This document shows positions 55,151 through 63,412 of a stretch of 64,000 nt of DNA, piece by piece. This stretch comes from Erwinia sorbitola. Lineage in GTDB: Bacteria; Pseudomonadota; Gammaproteobacteria; Enterobacterales; Enterobacteriaceae. Location of the stretch: positions 1,181,501-1,245,500 of the forward strand of contig NZ_CP046509.1 of the NCBI RefSeq assembly GCF_009738185.1, in the 5' to 3' direction. Position numbers and translations under genes: made by a program. Every line of letters starts with the position of its first letter. Positions within the stretch are counted from its first letter, which is position 1. The notes below the pieces were generated by a model, which was not told the origin of the DNA, did not search any database, and saw nothing but the letters and a program-made list of their open reading frames with translations.

Positions 55151-55648
55151 ATGCAAAAACACGATGCCATTATTTACGAATATGGGGATAAATACTTTAT
55201 CATTCAGCGTTCGAAACAAGATGAGCGACAGAGTGAATGTCCCAGTGAAAATGTAGCATTAACAGATTCGTTGCCTGTAGGCATAAGCTATCCCTTGTTG
55301 GGTGAGGGCGTGTTAAGAGCTATTGATAATTATGGGGCTATCAAACCTTCTTATTCTCCGTGGGAGTTAAAGGAACTGAGGAAACAACTTTGTGGCTGGA
55401 TTGGTGCAAAGTCTTATTCTGGACTGTTAAGGGCTAGTAGGTTGGTTATTGCTCAGAAAAATTTTGCCAGAGACCGAATTGAAATTATTCCTTTTGATAA
55501 TTTCAATATTAATAAATGGGAGACAATGTTAGTAGACGACATGATATGTCTTCCTGCTGATTCAGATTTTGAAAGTGTTGGGATGGCGATTTATAAAGCA
55601 TTTTCTATAGCAACAAATCATCCAGATAAAAAATGTAATTACGGATAA
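55151..55648 (+). CDS. Putative immunity protein of orphan tip 2 (CdiI-like)
   Basis: 165 residues from the ATG at 55151, with AGGA six bases upstream, seven bases after the tip stop. The segment LTDSLPVGISYPLLGEGVLRAIDNY is like that of immunity proteins found with CdiA and Rhs toxins. Probably neutralises the PD-(D/E)XK-like tip. Confidence 0.7.
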   Translation: MQKHDAIIYEYGDKYFIIQRSKQDERQSECPSENVALTDSLPVGISYPLLGEGVLRAIDNYGAIKPSYSPWELKELRKQLCGWIGAKSYSGLLRASRLVIAQKNFARDRIEIIPFDNFNINKWETMLVDDMICLPADSDFESVGMAIYKAFSIATNHPDKKCNYG

Positions 55649-55684
55649 GCCGGGACAGATCTTTAATCTTCCCGGCTGTTTTTA
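55648..55684 (+). terminator. Terminator after immunity gene 2
   Basis: AGCCGGGA and TCCCGGCT stem followed by GTTTTT, overlapping the stop region of the immunity gene. Confidence 0.75.
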
Positions 55685-55772
55685 TGCATTTACCCGGCTA
55701 AATCCTTATTCCCCGGAGCGCCGCTTTAGCGGCATTTCTCATATCCCGGTTCGCCAGCTTCATCTCCCGCAG

Positions 55773-55895
55773 TTACTGGCGCAGGGCTTCCTGCTCACGC
55801 TTCAGTTCGTCCACTTCATCACTCTCCGGAACCAGCACAATACCCCCGTCGGTTATTTTGACGGTGAGATGTGCGCCCATCTCAAATCCCGCATC
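55773..55895 (-). pseudogene. symE-like remnant, copy 2
   Basis: On the minus strand DAGFEMGAHLTVKITDGG then IVLVPESDEVDELKREQEAL-RQ-stop, the C-terminal half of a SymE-like protein, again fused at its 5' side to antisense rhs core (55898 to about 55990). After the stop the frame continues (LREMKLANRDMRNAAKAAL) as if the protein was once longer. Bases 55684-56200 otherwise hold no gene. Confidence 0.6.
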
Positions 55896-55897
55896 AA

Positions 55898-56210
55898 TAA
55901 CCAGGTAATCAGCGAGTTTGAACGCGATGCCCTGCACCGCGAGACGCGCCGCACCCAGGGGCCGCTGACGCAGGTAACGAAGAGTGAGCGCTGGCACACA
56001 GTCTACAGCGGGTAACCGTTACTGGCAGCGCTGAGATGATGAAAGTCAGGCGTCCAGACAGAGCGATTGATGCGCTGTCGGCAAAAGTCAGACTTCTGTA
56101 CCCTTCTGTTTTTTGTGGGATTCATCTATATTCGGGTGAGCTCAATGAATATGATAGCCACGAGCGCCGTATATCAGGGTAGAGAGCCCGCGACCAAGAG
56201 GAGGGGAGCA
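55898..56210. other. rhs core remnant and non-coding sequence
   Basis: The first about 90 bases repeat rhs core (NQVISEFERDALHRET). The remainder holds no gene that I can support and leads into the ribosome site of the small gene at 56211. Confidence 0.5.
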
Positions 56211-56405
56211 ATGAACTATATGAAAGAGTCTGCTGCACATACAGTTGAAGAGACGCAGTCAACTATTGTGCTGATGCGTAAAAAGAAATCCCGCTGTGAT
56301 GAATTTGCTCATATCGTGGAAGCTGTGTTACGCGACCATCCCGATGCTAAAACGCATATCGACAGCGAAAGCGGTGGTTATGACAAGGTTATCATTCTGA
56401 AGTAA
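56211..56405 (+). CDS. Small hypothetical protein, 64 residues
   Basis: Starts at an ATG with a very strong ribosome site (GAGGGGAG five bases upstream), inside a longer open frame that I do not use. Sequence from MNYMKESAAHTVEETQ to DKVIILK is charged and soluble, with KKKSRCDEFAHIVEAVLRDH as a likely helix. Not recognised. Lies at the right edge of the rhs locus. Confidence 0.6.
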   Translation: MNYMKESAAHTVEETQSTIVLMRKKKSRCDEFAHIVEAVLRDHPDAKTHIDSESGGYDKVIILK

Positions 56406-56692
56406 TGATGCATCCGGCCCCGCAGGGGTTGTTGTTCCCGCCTGCGCGGCACAGCTCGCCGCAGGCGGCGCACGTTAATAATTTTATTGCATGTTCCCTG
56501 AACATTTATATGTGCTACTGCTAATAATCCCCTGAGAAATCATTAGTTACTAACTGTGCGTTATCGCACAGATTCATCAAATACCCCTCTGTTTACCTTT
56601 TGTCGATAGCTGCAATTGGGATCTGCGTCTTTCTTTTGCTTAGGATTAGTCTTAAAATGAACTCACAATAAAAGTGAGAAAGAGAGGATTTT
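56406..56692. other. Intergenic region before ypfM
   Basis: 287 bases without a gene. A GC-rich stretch with GCCTGCG/CGCAGGC arms at about 56440-56470 follows the small gene and may be its terminator. The rest is AT-rich and must hold the ypfM promoter. Confidence 0.45.
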
Positions 56693-56752
56693 ATGATCGA
56701 CTTAGAATTGGGGAACTGGAAAGACTTCATCGAAACGATGTTACGTAAGTAA
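56693..56752 (+). CDS. ypfM: 19-residue protein YpfM
   Basis: MIDLELGNWKDFIETMLRK matches the 19-residue E. coli YpfM at nearly all positions and lies in the same place beside acrD. GAGAGGA stands before the ATG. The family has no known function; the length and charge suit an amphipathic helix. Confidence 0.9.
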   Translation: MIDLELGNWKDFIETMLRK

Positions 56753-56818
56753 TGAGTTTCAGAAAAGAGAAGCACAGCGATCAGATCAAACTGCTTTATC
56801 TTCAGTCACTTCCATTAT

Positions 56819-56848
56819 AAAAGGCAGCCCATTAAAGGCTGCCTTTTT
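56819..56848. terminator. Bidirectional terminator between ypfM and acrD
   Basis: AAAAGGCAGCC and GGCTGCCTTTTT flank a seven-base loop; serves ypfM to the right and acrD to the left. Confidence 0.9.
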
Positions 56849-56854
56849 GCTTTA

Positions 56855-59800
56855 TTATTGAGGCTTATCCCTGAGCGGGAAGCGGCGACGTACCAGTACA
56901 AAGAACAGCGGCACAAAGAATATTGCCAGTACAGTGGCGGAAATCATTCCACCCATTACCCCTGTACCCACCGCATGCTGGCTGCTGGAGCCTGCGCCGT
57001 TGCTGATAACCATTGGCAATACGCCGAAGATAAAGGCCAGCGAAGTCATCAGAATAGGCCGCAGACGCTGGCGTGAAGCTTCCAGCGTAGATTCCACCAA
57101 ATCGCGCCCGCGCGTATTAATTTCGTTAGCAAATTCAACGATAAGAATGGCGTTTTTGGCTGACAATCCTATCACCGTTAATAAACCTACCTGGAAGTAA
57201 ACATCATTCTCCAGCCCGCGCAGCCAGGTAGCAACCAGAGCACCAATAACGCCCAGCGGCACCACCAGCATCACCGAGAAGGGTATCGACCAGCTTTCAT
57301 ACAGTGCTGCCAGGCAGAGAAATACTACCAGTAACGACAGTGCATACAGCGCCGGAGCCTGAGCGCCGGTCATCCGCTCCTGGAGCGATGCGCCTGTCCA
57401 CTGTAAGCCAATACCAACGGGCAGCTGGCTAACCAGCTTCTCCATAACGTCCATGGCGGCACCGTTACTGACGCCTGCGGCGGATTCACCGACAATCTCC
57501 AGGGCAGAGTAGCCGTTGTAACGCTCCAGTCGAGGTGAACCACTTTCCCAGTGGGAACGGGCAAAGGCGGTAAACGGCACCATCTGACCGCTGCTGTTAC
57601 GTACATACCATTTGCTGATGTCGTCAGGCAGCATGCGGAATTTAGCATCAGCCTGGACGTAGACCTTTTTCACACGTCCGCGGTCGAGGAAGTCATTGAC
57701 ATAGGTGGAACCCCAGCCCGTTTGCAGCGTGGCGTTGATATCATCCAGTGAAACCCCCAGCGCCTGCGCTTTACGCTGGTCAATATCAATACGTAGCTGC
57801 GGGCTGTCGTCCAGGCCGTTGTGCCGAACCCGGGTCAGCTGCTTATTCTTTTGTGCCATTTCCAGCAGTGAATTACGTGCGTTCATCAGGGCGGTATGGC
57901 CAAGACCGGCGTGATCCTGCAATTCCATATCAAATCCGGCGGAGTTGCCCAATCCGGTAATAGCCGGTGGGCTGCTGGCGATGACCTTTGCCTCATTAAT
58001 AGTGCTAAAGGCTTGAGTGGCACGTTCAATAATTGCAAAGGCGCTGTTGTCGCTGCCGCTGCGATCCTGCCAGTCTTTCAGACGCACAAACATACGTGCC
58101 ACGTTTTGTCCGTTACCGCCTGGTCCGGCACCCACGGTGGCGAATACCGACAGCACATTCTCTTTTTCCTGCGTCAGGTAATATTTTTCAACCTTTTCTA
58201 CCACCTTCATGGTCTGTTGCAGGGTTGAACCCGGCGGCAGCTGCACCTGTGTGGTAAAGATGCCACGATCTTCCAGCGGCAGAAAGGAGGTGGGCAGGCG
58301 GATAAACAGCAACGCCATAATGGCAATCAGCGCCAGATAGAGCAGCAGCCAGCGCCCCCCTTTTGCGAGGATTTTACCGACGCCGCGTTCATAGCGTTCG
58401 GCGCTGCGGTTAAACATGCGGTTAAACCAGCCAAAGAAGCCCCGCCGCCCGTGATGATGGCCTTTCGCCAGCGGTTTCAGCAGCGTTGCGCAGAGGGCAG
58501 GGGTAAGGATCATGGCCACCAGCACCGACAGCACCATGGCTGAAACGATGGTGACCGAAAACTGGCGATAAATTGCGCCCGTGGTACCGCCGAAGAAAGC
58601 CATCGGTATAAACACCGCCGACAGCACCAGCGCAATCCCTACCAGCGCTCCCTGGATCTGCCCCATCGATTTTCGCGTGGCTTCACGCGGCGACAATCCC
58701 TCTTCGCTCATAATACGTTCGACGTTTTCCACCACCACGATGGCATCATCCACCAGCAGTCCGATGGCCAGCACCATCGCAAACATTGTCAGGGTATTTA
58801 TGCTGTAGCCGAAGGTATAAAGCACACCGAAAGTGCCCAGCAGTACCACCGGAACGGCAATGGTTGGGATCAGCGTGGCGCGGAAGTTTTGCAGAAACAG
58901 ATACATCACCAGGAAGACCAGCAGCACCGCTTCAAACAGGGTTTTAACCACATCTTCGATAGAGGCTTTGACAAATGGCGTAGTTTCGTAGGCGATTTCA
59001 GCTTTCAGCCCGTGTGGGAAATAGTGTGACAGTTCGTCGAGTCGGGCGCGCACCAGAGTATCAGTTTGCAGCTCGTTGGCACCTGAAGCCAGCTTGATCC
59101 CGAGGCCCGAGGCGGCCATACCGTTATAGCGGCTGAGATAGTCATATTTCTCTGCTCCAAGTTCAATTTGCGCCACGTCTCCCAGCGTAACTACTGAGCC
59201 ATCCGCATTGACTCTGAGGGTAATGGCGCGGAACTGTTCCGGGGTTTGCAGCAGTGACTGGGAATTGATGGTGGCATTCAGCGCCTGGCGATCGACGGAA
59301 GGTAGCCCGCCAAGCTGGCCCACCGCCACCTGGCTGTTTTGTGATTCGATAGCGCTGACAACATCGCCGGTGGTCAGGGCATAGTTGATCAGCTTGTCCG
59401 GATCGAGCCAGATACGCATTGCATACTGGGAGCCGTAGGCATCCACCTGGCCCACACCATCAATACGGCTTAAAGGATCCTGGATATTACTCGCCACATA
59501 GTCGGAAATATCCTGTTTATCCATGCTGCCATCGGTAGAGACAAACGCCACCATCAGAATATTAGTGTCGCCAGTTTTATTGACCGTCACCCCCTGTGAC
59601 TGCACATCCTGCGGCAGCTTACGCAGCGCAGACTGTAACTGGTTCTGTACCTGCTGGCGTGCCTCGTCGGGGTTTGTTCCGGCTTCGAAAGTGAGCGTTA
59701 TAGTCGCCTGGCCGGTATTGCTGCTCTGCGAAGACATGTACATCAGGTTATCGATGCCTGTCATATTCTGCTCGATCACCTGGGTAACGGTGTTTTCCAG

Positions 59801-59968
59801 GGTTTCGGCGGAGGCTCCGGGGTAGTTGGCGGTGATGCGAACATTGGGCGGGGCAAGGTCGGGATATTGTTCAATGGGCAGGGAGACGATCGCCAGCCCC
59901 CCGGTCAGGCACATAAGAATCGCCAGCACCCAGGCAAAAATTGGCCGGTCGATAAAGAAGTTCGCCAT
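56855..59968 (-). CDS. acrD: RND multidrug efflux pump AcrD
   Basis: 1037 residues, the same length as E. coli AcrD. Inner-membrane proton antiporter that works with AcrA and TolC and exports aminoglycosides and other amphiphiles. Seen: NFFIDRPIFAWVLAI at the N-terminus, proton-relay Asp pair in GLLVDDAIVVVENVER, GAGPGGNGQNVARM typical of AcrD, and the 12-helix plan with two large periplasmic loops. Upstream lies a long palindrome (60034-60060). Confidence 0.96.
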   Translation of the reverse strand: MANFFIDRPIFAWVLAILMCLTGGLAIVSLPIEQYPDLAPPNVRITANYPGASAETLENTVTQVIEQNMTGIDNLMYMSSQSSNTGQATITLTFEAGTNPDEARQQVQNQLQSALRKLPQDVQSQGVTVNKTGDTNILMVAFVSTDGSMDKQDISDYVASNIQDPLSRIDGVGQVDAYGSQYAMRIWLDPDKLINYALTTGDVVSAIESQNSQVAVGQLGGLPSVDRQALNATINSQSLLQTPEQFRAITLRVNADGSVVTLGDVAQIELGAEKYDYLSRYNGMAASGLGIKLASGANELQTDTLVRARLDELSHYFPHGLKAEIAYETTPFVKASIEDVVKTLFEAVLLVFLVMYLFLQNFRATLIPTIAVPVVLLGTFGVLYTFGYSINTLTMFAMVLAIGLLVDDAIVVVENVERIMSEEGLSPREATRKSMGQIQGALVGIALVLSAVFIPMAFFGGTTGAIYRQFSVTIVSAMVLSVLVAMILTPALCATLLKPLAKGHHHGRRGFFGWFNRMFNRSAERYERGVGKILAKGGRWLLLYLALIAIMALLFIRLPTSFLPLEDRGIFTTQVQLPPGSTLQQTMKVVEKVEKYYLTQEKENVLSVFATVGAGPGGNGQNVARMFVRLKDWQDRSGSDNSAFAIIERATQAFSTINEAKVIASSPPAITGLGNSAGFDMELQDHAGLGHTALMNARNSLLEMAQKNKQLTRVRHNGLDDSPQLRIDIDQRKAQALGVSLDDINATLQTGWGSTYVNDFLDRGRVKKVYVQADAKFRMLPDDISKWYVRNSSGQMVPFTAFARSHWESGSPRLERYNGYSALEIVGESAAGVSNGAAMDVMEKLVSQLPVGIGLQWTGASLQERMTGAQAPALYALSLLVVFLCLAALYESWSIPFSVMLVVPLGVIGALVATWLRGLENDVYFQVGLLTVIGLSAKNAILIVEFANEINTRGRDLVESTLEASRQRLRPILMTSLAFIFGVLPMVISNGAGSSSQHAVGTGVMGGMISATVLAIFFVPLFFVLVRRRFPLRDKPQ

Positions 59969-60033
59969 CTCAAGCTCCGCAGCATGTTGTCTGAAAATAA
60001 GAAAAGAATGCCTGTGTTCCCTGCGGCGTTTGA

Positions 60034-60060
60034 GAGAGATATCCTGGCAGGATATCTCTC
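60034..60060. promoter_or_regulatory. Perfect 11-bp inverted repeat upstream of acrD
   Basis: GAGAGATATCC-TGGCA-GGATATCTCTC, 66 bases before the acrD start. There is no T-run on either side, so it looks more like an operator or RNA hairpin than a terminator of narP. It does not match the BaeR box known at E. coli acrD. Confidence 0.5.
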
Positions 60061-60191
60061 AGGTGCGGTGCAAATTTATCAACTTATTCAACAGGCTCCG
60101 GCACCCGATAACTTTACTCGCCGTTGCGCGAACAATCGTGGAGAAATTGAGGAGAATATGTAAATTATCGTGCGGATTTAGCGCCTTTTGG

Positions 60192-60830
60192 TTACATACT
60201 GGAACGATGTGACTCAAGCCATAATACTGTCGCCGCCACCCGGGAGCGCACATTGAGTTTCCTCAACACGCTGCGCAGGTGCACTTTGACGGTCTGCTCA
60301 GAAATCGCCAGATTCTCAGCCACCTGTCGGTTGGAGAGGCCGCTGGCGACCTCTTTCAGCACTTCCTGCTCTCGTCCTGTCAGGATAACGAACGGATCAG
60401 CTTTCCAGTTTTCAGCGTTGCGTAGTGCGCGTAACGGCGCGCTGTAGGCCACGCCACCTTCAGCGACCTGAATAATTTGCGCCAGTAGCTCTTCCGGTTC
60501 ACTGTCCTTCAGCAGATAGCCATCAGCACCCGCCTCAAGCAGGGCGGAGATATCACTACGCTGGTCAGATACCGTCAGCACTACCACGCGCGAGTAAATA
60601 CTCTCCGCTCTCAGCGCATTCAGCGTTTCGAGACCTGAAAGCCCCTTCATCCTGAGATCTAACAGGATCAGGTCGGGGGGGAGTTGCCGGGCTATCTCCA
60701 GCGCCTGGGAGCCGCTGCTGACGTCGGCCACGATAGTAAAACGGGAATCCAGTGCCAGTAGCTGACGGATGCCATCACGCATAAGCGGATGATCGTCGAC
60801 TATTAATACACTGACTTTCTTCTCTTCCAT
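60192..60830 (-). CDS. narP: Nitrate/nitrite response regulator NarP
   Basis: 212 residues from the ATG at 60830. REC domain with Asp58 (ILLDLRMKG) and Lys108, then a LuxR-type HTH (LTGREQEVLKEVASGLSNRQ, SEQTVKVHLRSVLRKLNVRS). NarL/NarP family; the place directly after narQ makes NarP the likely name. 13 bases downstream of the kinase gene, one operon. Confidence 0.88.
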   Translation of the reverse strand: MEEKKVSVLIVDDHPLMRDGIRQLLALDSRFTIVADVSSGSQALEIARQLPPDLILLDLRMKGLSGLETLNALRAESIYSRVVVLTVSDQRSDISALLEAGADGYLLKDSEPEELLAQIIQVAEGGVAYSAPLRALRNAENWKADPFVILTGREQEVLKEVASGLSNRQVAENLAISEQTVKVHLRSVLRKLNVRSRVAATVLWLESHRSSM

Positions 60831-60843
60831 GATCACTATTCCT

Positions 60844-62526
60844 TCACGGTAAAAGTTCGGTTTGCGGGTTGAAGTGCAAAGAGACACCGGTGCCGCCGTG
60901 CACATCACGCTGAATGGTTAACGTACCGTTCAGGAGAGCGGCGCGTTCATGCATAATTTTGAGACCGTAATGCCCGTCAGGCTCTTCCAGCGTTTTAATG
61001 CCGACACCGTTATCGTTTATGGTAATGGTTACTCCGTCTGTGGGGTGTTCATAACCTTTGACACCAATTTCCGTTGCGTGTGAGTGGCGTACAGCGTTGA
61101 GCAACGCTTCACGCACAATTTGTAAAACGTGAATATGCTGCTGCGCCGGAAGCTGGACATCCAGCTGGCAGGCCAGCGTAATCGAAGCCGTTGTCTGCCG
61201 ACGCAGCGGGGCGATCATCTGTTCCAGCCCCCGGGCGAGGCTGGTGGGTTCAATTTTCAGACGGAAAGTGGTTAACAGCTCCCGCAGCTGTTGGGTAGCA
61301 GCAACAAGCGCCTGCTCAAACTCTTCCACGATAGCCCGCGCAGCAGAAGCGTCGGCATCGAGGGTGCGCTTCAGCCTGACCAGCTGAATACGTAAAAAGG
61401 TCAAAGACTGTGCCAGAGAATCATGCAGCTCGCGTGCCATCGTGGTGCGCTCTTCCAGCAGCAGCAGACTGTGCACCTGCTGCTGAGTCTGCCAAAGCTC
61501 CAGCGCGTGCACCAGCAGCGATGCCACATTGTTCATCAGCGGCGATTCACTGTCATCGGCCTGCCAGCGCAGCTCACCGCAGGGGCGCTGCTCCGGATGC
61601 TGGCAGAGTGCTAATTTCTGCCAAGGTCGGGTGAGATCGATCTGCCCGGCACTCAGTAACCCAAACTCAGAGGTTATCAGCGCAATATAGCTGAGTTTCT
61701 CGTGATCGGAGACCAGCTGTAACGTCTGCTGAAACGCCTCCTGCCCTTTTACGCTGTGACTGAGCTGCTGTGAGCAGGCATATAGCAGGCGAAGGCGGCG
61801 GTTAGCCTGTGTCAGGTCGGCGGTTTTTTTTTCGACGTTTAATGACATAGCTCGCCAGGACTTTTCCAGCTCGCCCGACATACGGGTAAATGCCCGTGCA
61901 AGTACACCAAGCTCATTAGGCATATCAGTACTCAGCGGCGGCAGATGAAACCGGGTTTGCTCTATCGCTTCGCTGGCGCTAACCAGCTGTTGCAGTGGCC
62001 CGACGACCTGCTGGCGGATATGACGCAGAATAACGTATACCAGCAGGGCAATCGCTAAAAACCCCAGCAGGCAGGTGAGTGCCGCCAGGCGCATTTTCAG
62101 CTCCGCCCAGTGCTGTAACGCCAGTACAAACTGGTCTATTTTTTCCACCTGCTGCATCACCTGCTGATGATTTTTTACCCCCGCCGTGGCGGGCTGCCTG
62201 GCTGCATTCAGTAGTTCGCGGTAGCGCTGGCGCACAGTAGCGGGCACGTAGAAACGATCCAGTGCCTGAAGTGCCGGGGAGTGCAGAGTGCGCTGATAGT
62301 CAGCAATATGCTGTGCATAAAGTGGGGAGGTGGTGGTTGCGTCCCAGTTCAGGCGCCAGACCTGCATTCGCAGCGAGCCTGACAGATTGACCGCTTCCGC
62401 ATCGCGCAGACTGCCGGAAAGCGTCAGCAGCGCCAGTCCGCTGGAGATAACGGACAGTAAGACGATGGTAAATAGTGCGCGGGCCAGACTGTGAGTCAGG
62501 GAGCGTGTCGTTGCCAAAATAATCAT
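60844..62526 (-). CDS. narQ: Nitrate/nitrite sensor kinase NarQ
   Basis: 560 residues. Two membrane helices (about 15-38 and 147-168) flank the periplasmic helical sensor, which has the nitrate-binding P-box NLSGSLRMQVWRL (48-59). HAMP, signalling helix and GAF-like part follow, then the HisKA_3 H-box ARELHDSLAQSLTFLRIQL with His368 and a C-terminal ATPase (NDNGVGI, GHYGLKIMHERA). Same neighbour (acrD) as in E. coli, but here with its regulator gene beside it. Confidence 0.93.
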   Translation of the reverse strand: MIILATTRSLTHSLARALFTIVLLSVISSGLALLTLSGSLRDAEAVNLSGSLRMQVWRLNWDATTTSPLYAQHIADYQRTLHSPALQALDRFYVPATVRQRYRELLNAARQPATAGVKNHQQVMQQVEKIDQFVLALQHWAELKMRLAALTCLLGFLAIALLVYVILRHIRQQVVGPLQQLVSASEAIEQTRFHLPPLSTDMPNELGVLARAFTRMSGELEKSWRAMSLNVEKKTADLTQANRRLRLLYACSQQLSHSVKGQEAFQQTLQLVSDHEKLSYIALITSEFGLLSAGQIDLTRPWQKLALCQHPEQRPCGELRWQADDSESPLMNNVASLLVHALELWQTQQQVHSLLLLEERTTMARELHDSLAQSLTFLRIQLVRLKRTLDADASAARAIVEEFEQALVAATQQLRELLTTFRLKIEPTSLARGLEQMIAPLRRQTTASITLACQLDVQLPAQQHIHVLQIVREALLNAVRHSHATEIGVKGYEHPTDGVTITINDNGVGIKTLEEPDGHYGLKIMHERAALLNGTLTIQRDVHGGTGVSLHFNPQTELLP

Positions 62527-62783
62527 CCTTAATTTTAGGGTGGTTATTATAACGCTATGCCATGATTTACTGAAGAGGCAGCACCTGGCCCGTCACGCAA
62601 CGTTACATACGCCGGGTTTATAGAGACTGGTTTACATTTCTTGGCGCAATCGTGCTCAATGCCAACAATGTTTTAATGCCTTTACCGGGCGCTCACGCTG
62701 CTTTTCATTGAGTTGGTAATAATTAATCCCATCACCACATATCAATCAAGGATTTATTAACCAAGAATTTCAGGAGCACCGTT
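62527..62783. promoter_or_regulatory. Divergent narQP / yhcN-like control region
   Basis: 257 bases without a gene, shared by two divergent transcripts. I see no clear FNR or NarP box. Confidence 0.4.
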
Positions 62784-63059
62784 ATGAATAAGATACTCCC
62801 CGCTATGATCACGGCCATTATGTTAGCTGCAACTTCGTTCTCTACCCTGGCGGCCACGGAAGTTGATCACGGCGAGGCAAGCACCATGCATAGCATGGGC
62901 ATGGTTTCGGTTTCTGGTGTAAGAGGTACGATGGATGATTTAACCCGGCAACTGGCAGAGAAAGCTTCTGCGCAGGGTGCCAGCAGCTATCGCGTAATTG
63001 GTGCCAGCACACCTGGTGACTCCAGCCATTGGTTGGGCAACGCTGAAATTTACCGTTAA
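62784..63059 (+). CDS. YhcN-like DUF1471 periplasmic protein
   Basis: 91 residues. Signal peptide (MITAIMLAATSFSTLA/A) then a DUF1471 domain: MGMVSVSGVRGTMDDLTRQLAEKASAQGASSYRVIGA. Members (YhcN, BhsA, McbA, YdgH) respond to stress and affect biofilm formation. GGAG nine bases before the ATG. Single-gene unit. Confidence 0.9.
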   Translation: MNKILPAMITAIMLAATSFSTLAATEVDHGEASTMHSMGMVSVSGVRGTMDDLTRQLAEKASAQGASSYRVIGASTPGDSSHWLGNAEIYR

Positions 63060-63412
63060 TCCCGTTTTATTCTGTTCCCTGTCTGTCCCTGTAGTACCCG
63101 AAGTTCCTGTAGTCCCTGTAGCCCTTTAGTGCTTTCACTGACCGACCGCAAATTGTGGTCGGTTTTTTTATGCGCCATTCGACAAAAATTACAAAAGCTC
63201 ACGATTTCCAGCGTGGAATTTTTGCGTCAAATAACCAGAACGGTTAGGATGCATCGCCGTGATTTTCCTGCTTGCGTCATGAATAAAACTACAGCAGCCA
63301 GGGAGATCAAACCTGATATGCGCCACGCAGCGCAATCGATTGGTTGGCACATAAACAGGATACCCGGGACAGGTAGCCGCATCACTTTTTGGACAGGAAA
63401 ACAGGACAGAAA
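63060..63412. other. Intergenic region before ansP
   Basis: Holds imperfect direct repeats of CCTGTAG (63080-63125), a terminator at 63141-63169, and presumably the ansP promoter. The open frame 63129-63416 crosses the terminator and is not a gene. Confidence 0.5.
63141..63169 (+). terminator. Terminator of the yhcN-like gene
   Basis: ACCGACC and GGTCGGT stem with a nine-base loop and a run of T. Confidence 0.85.
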
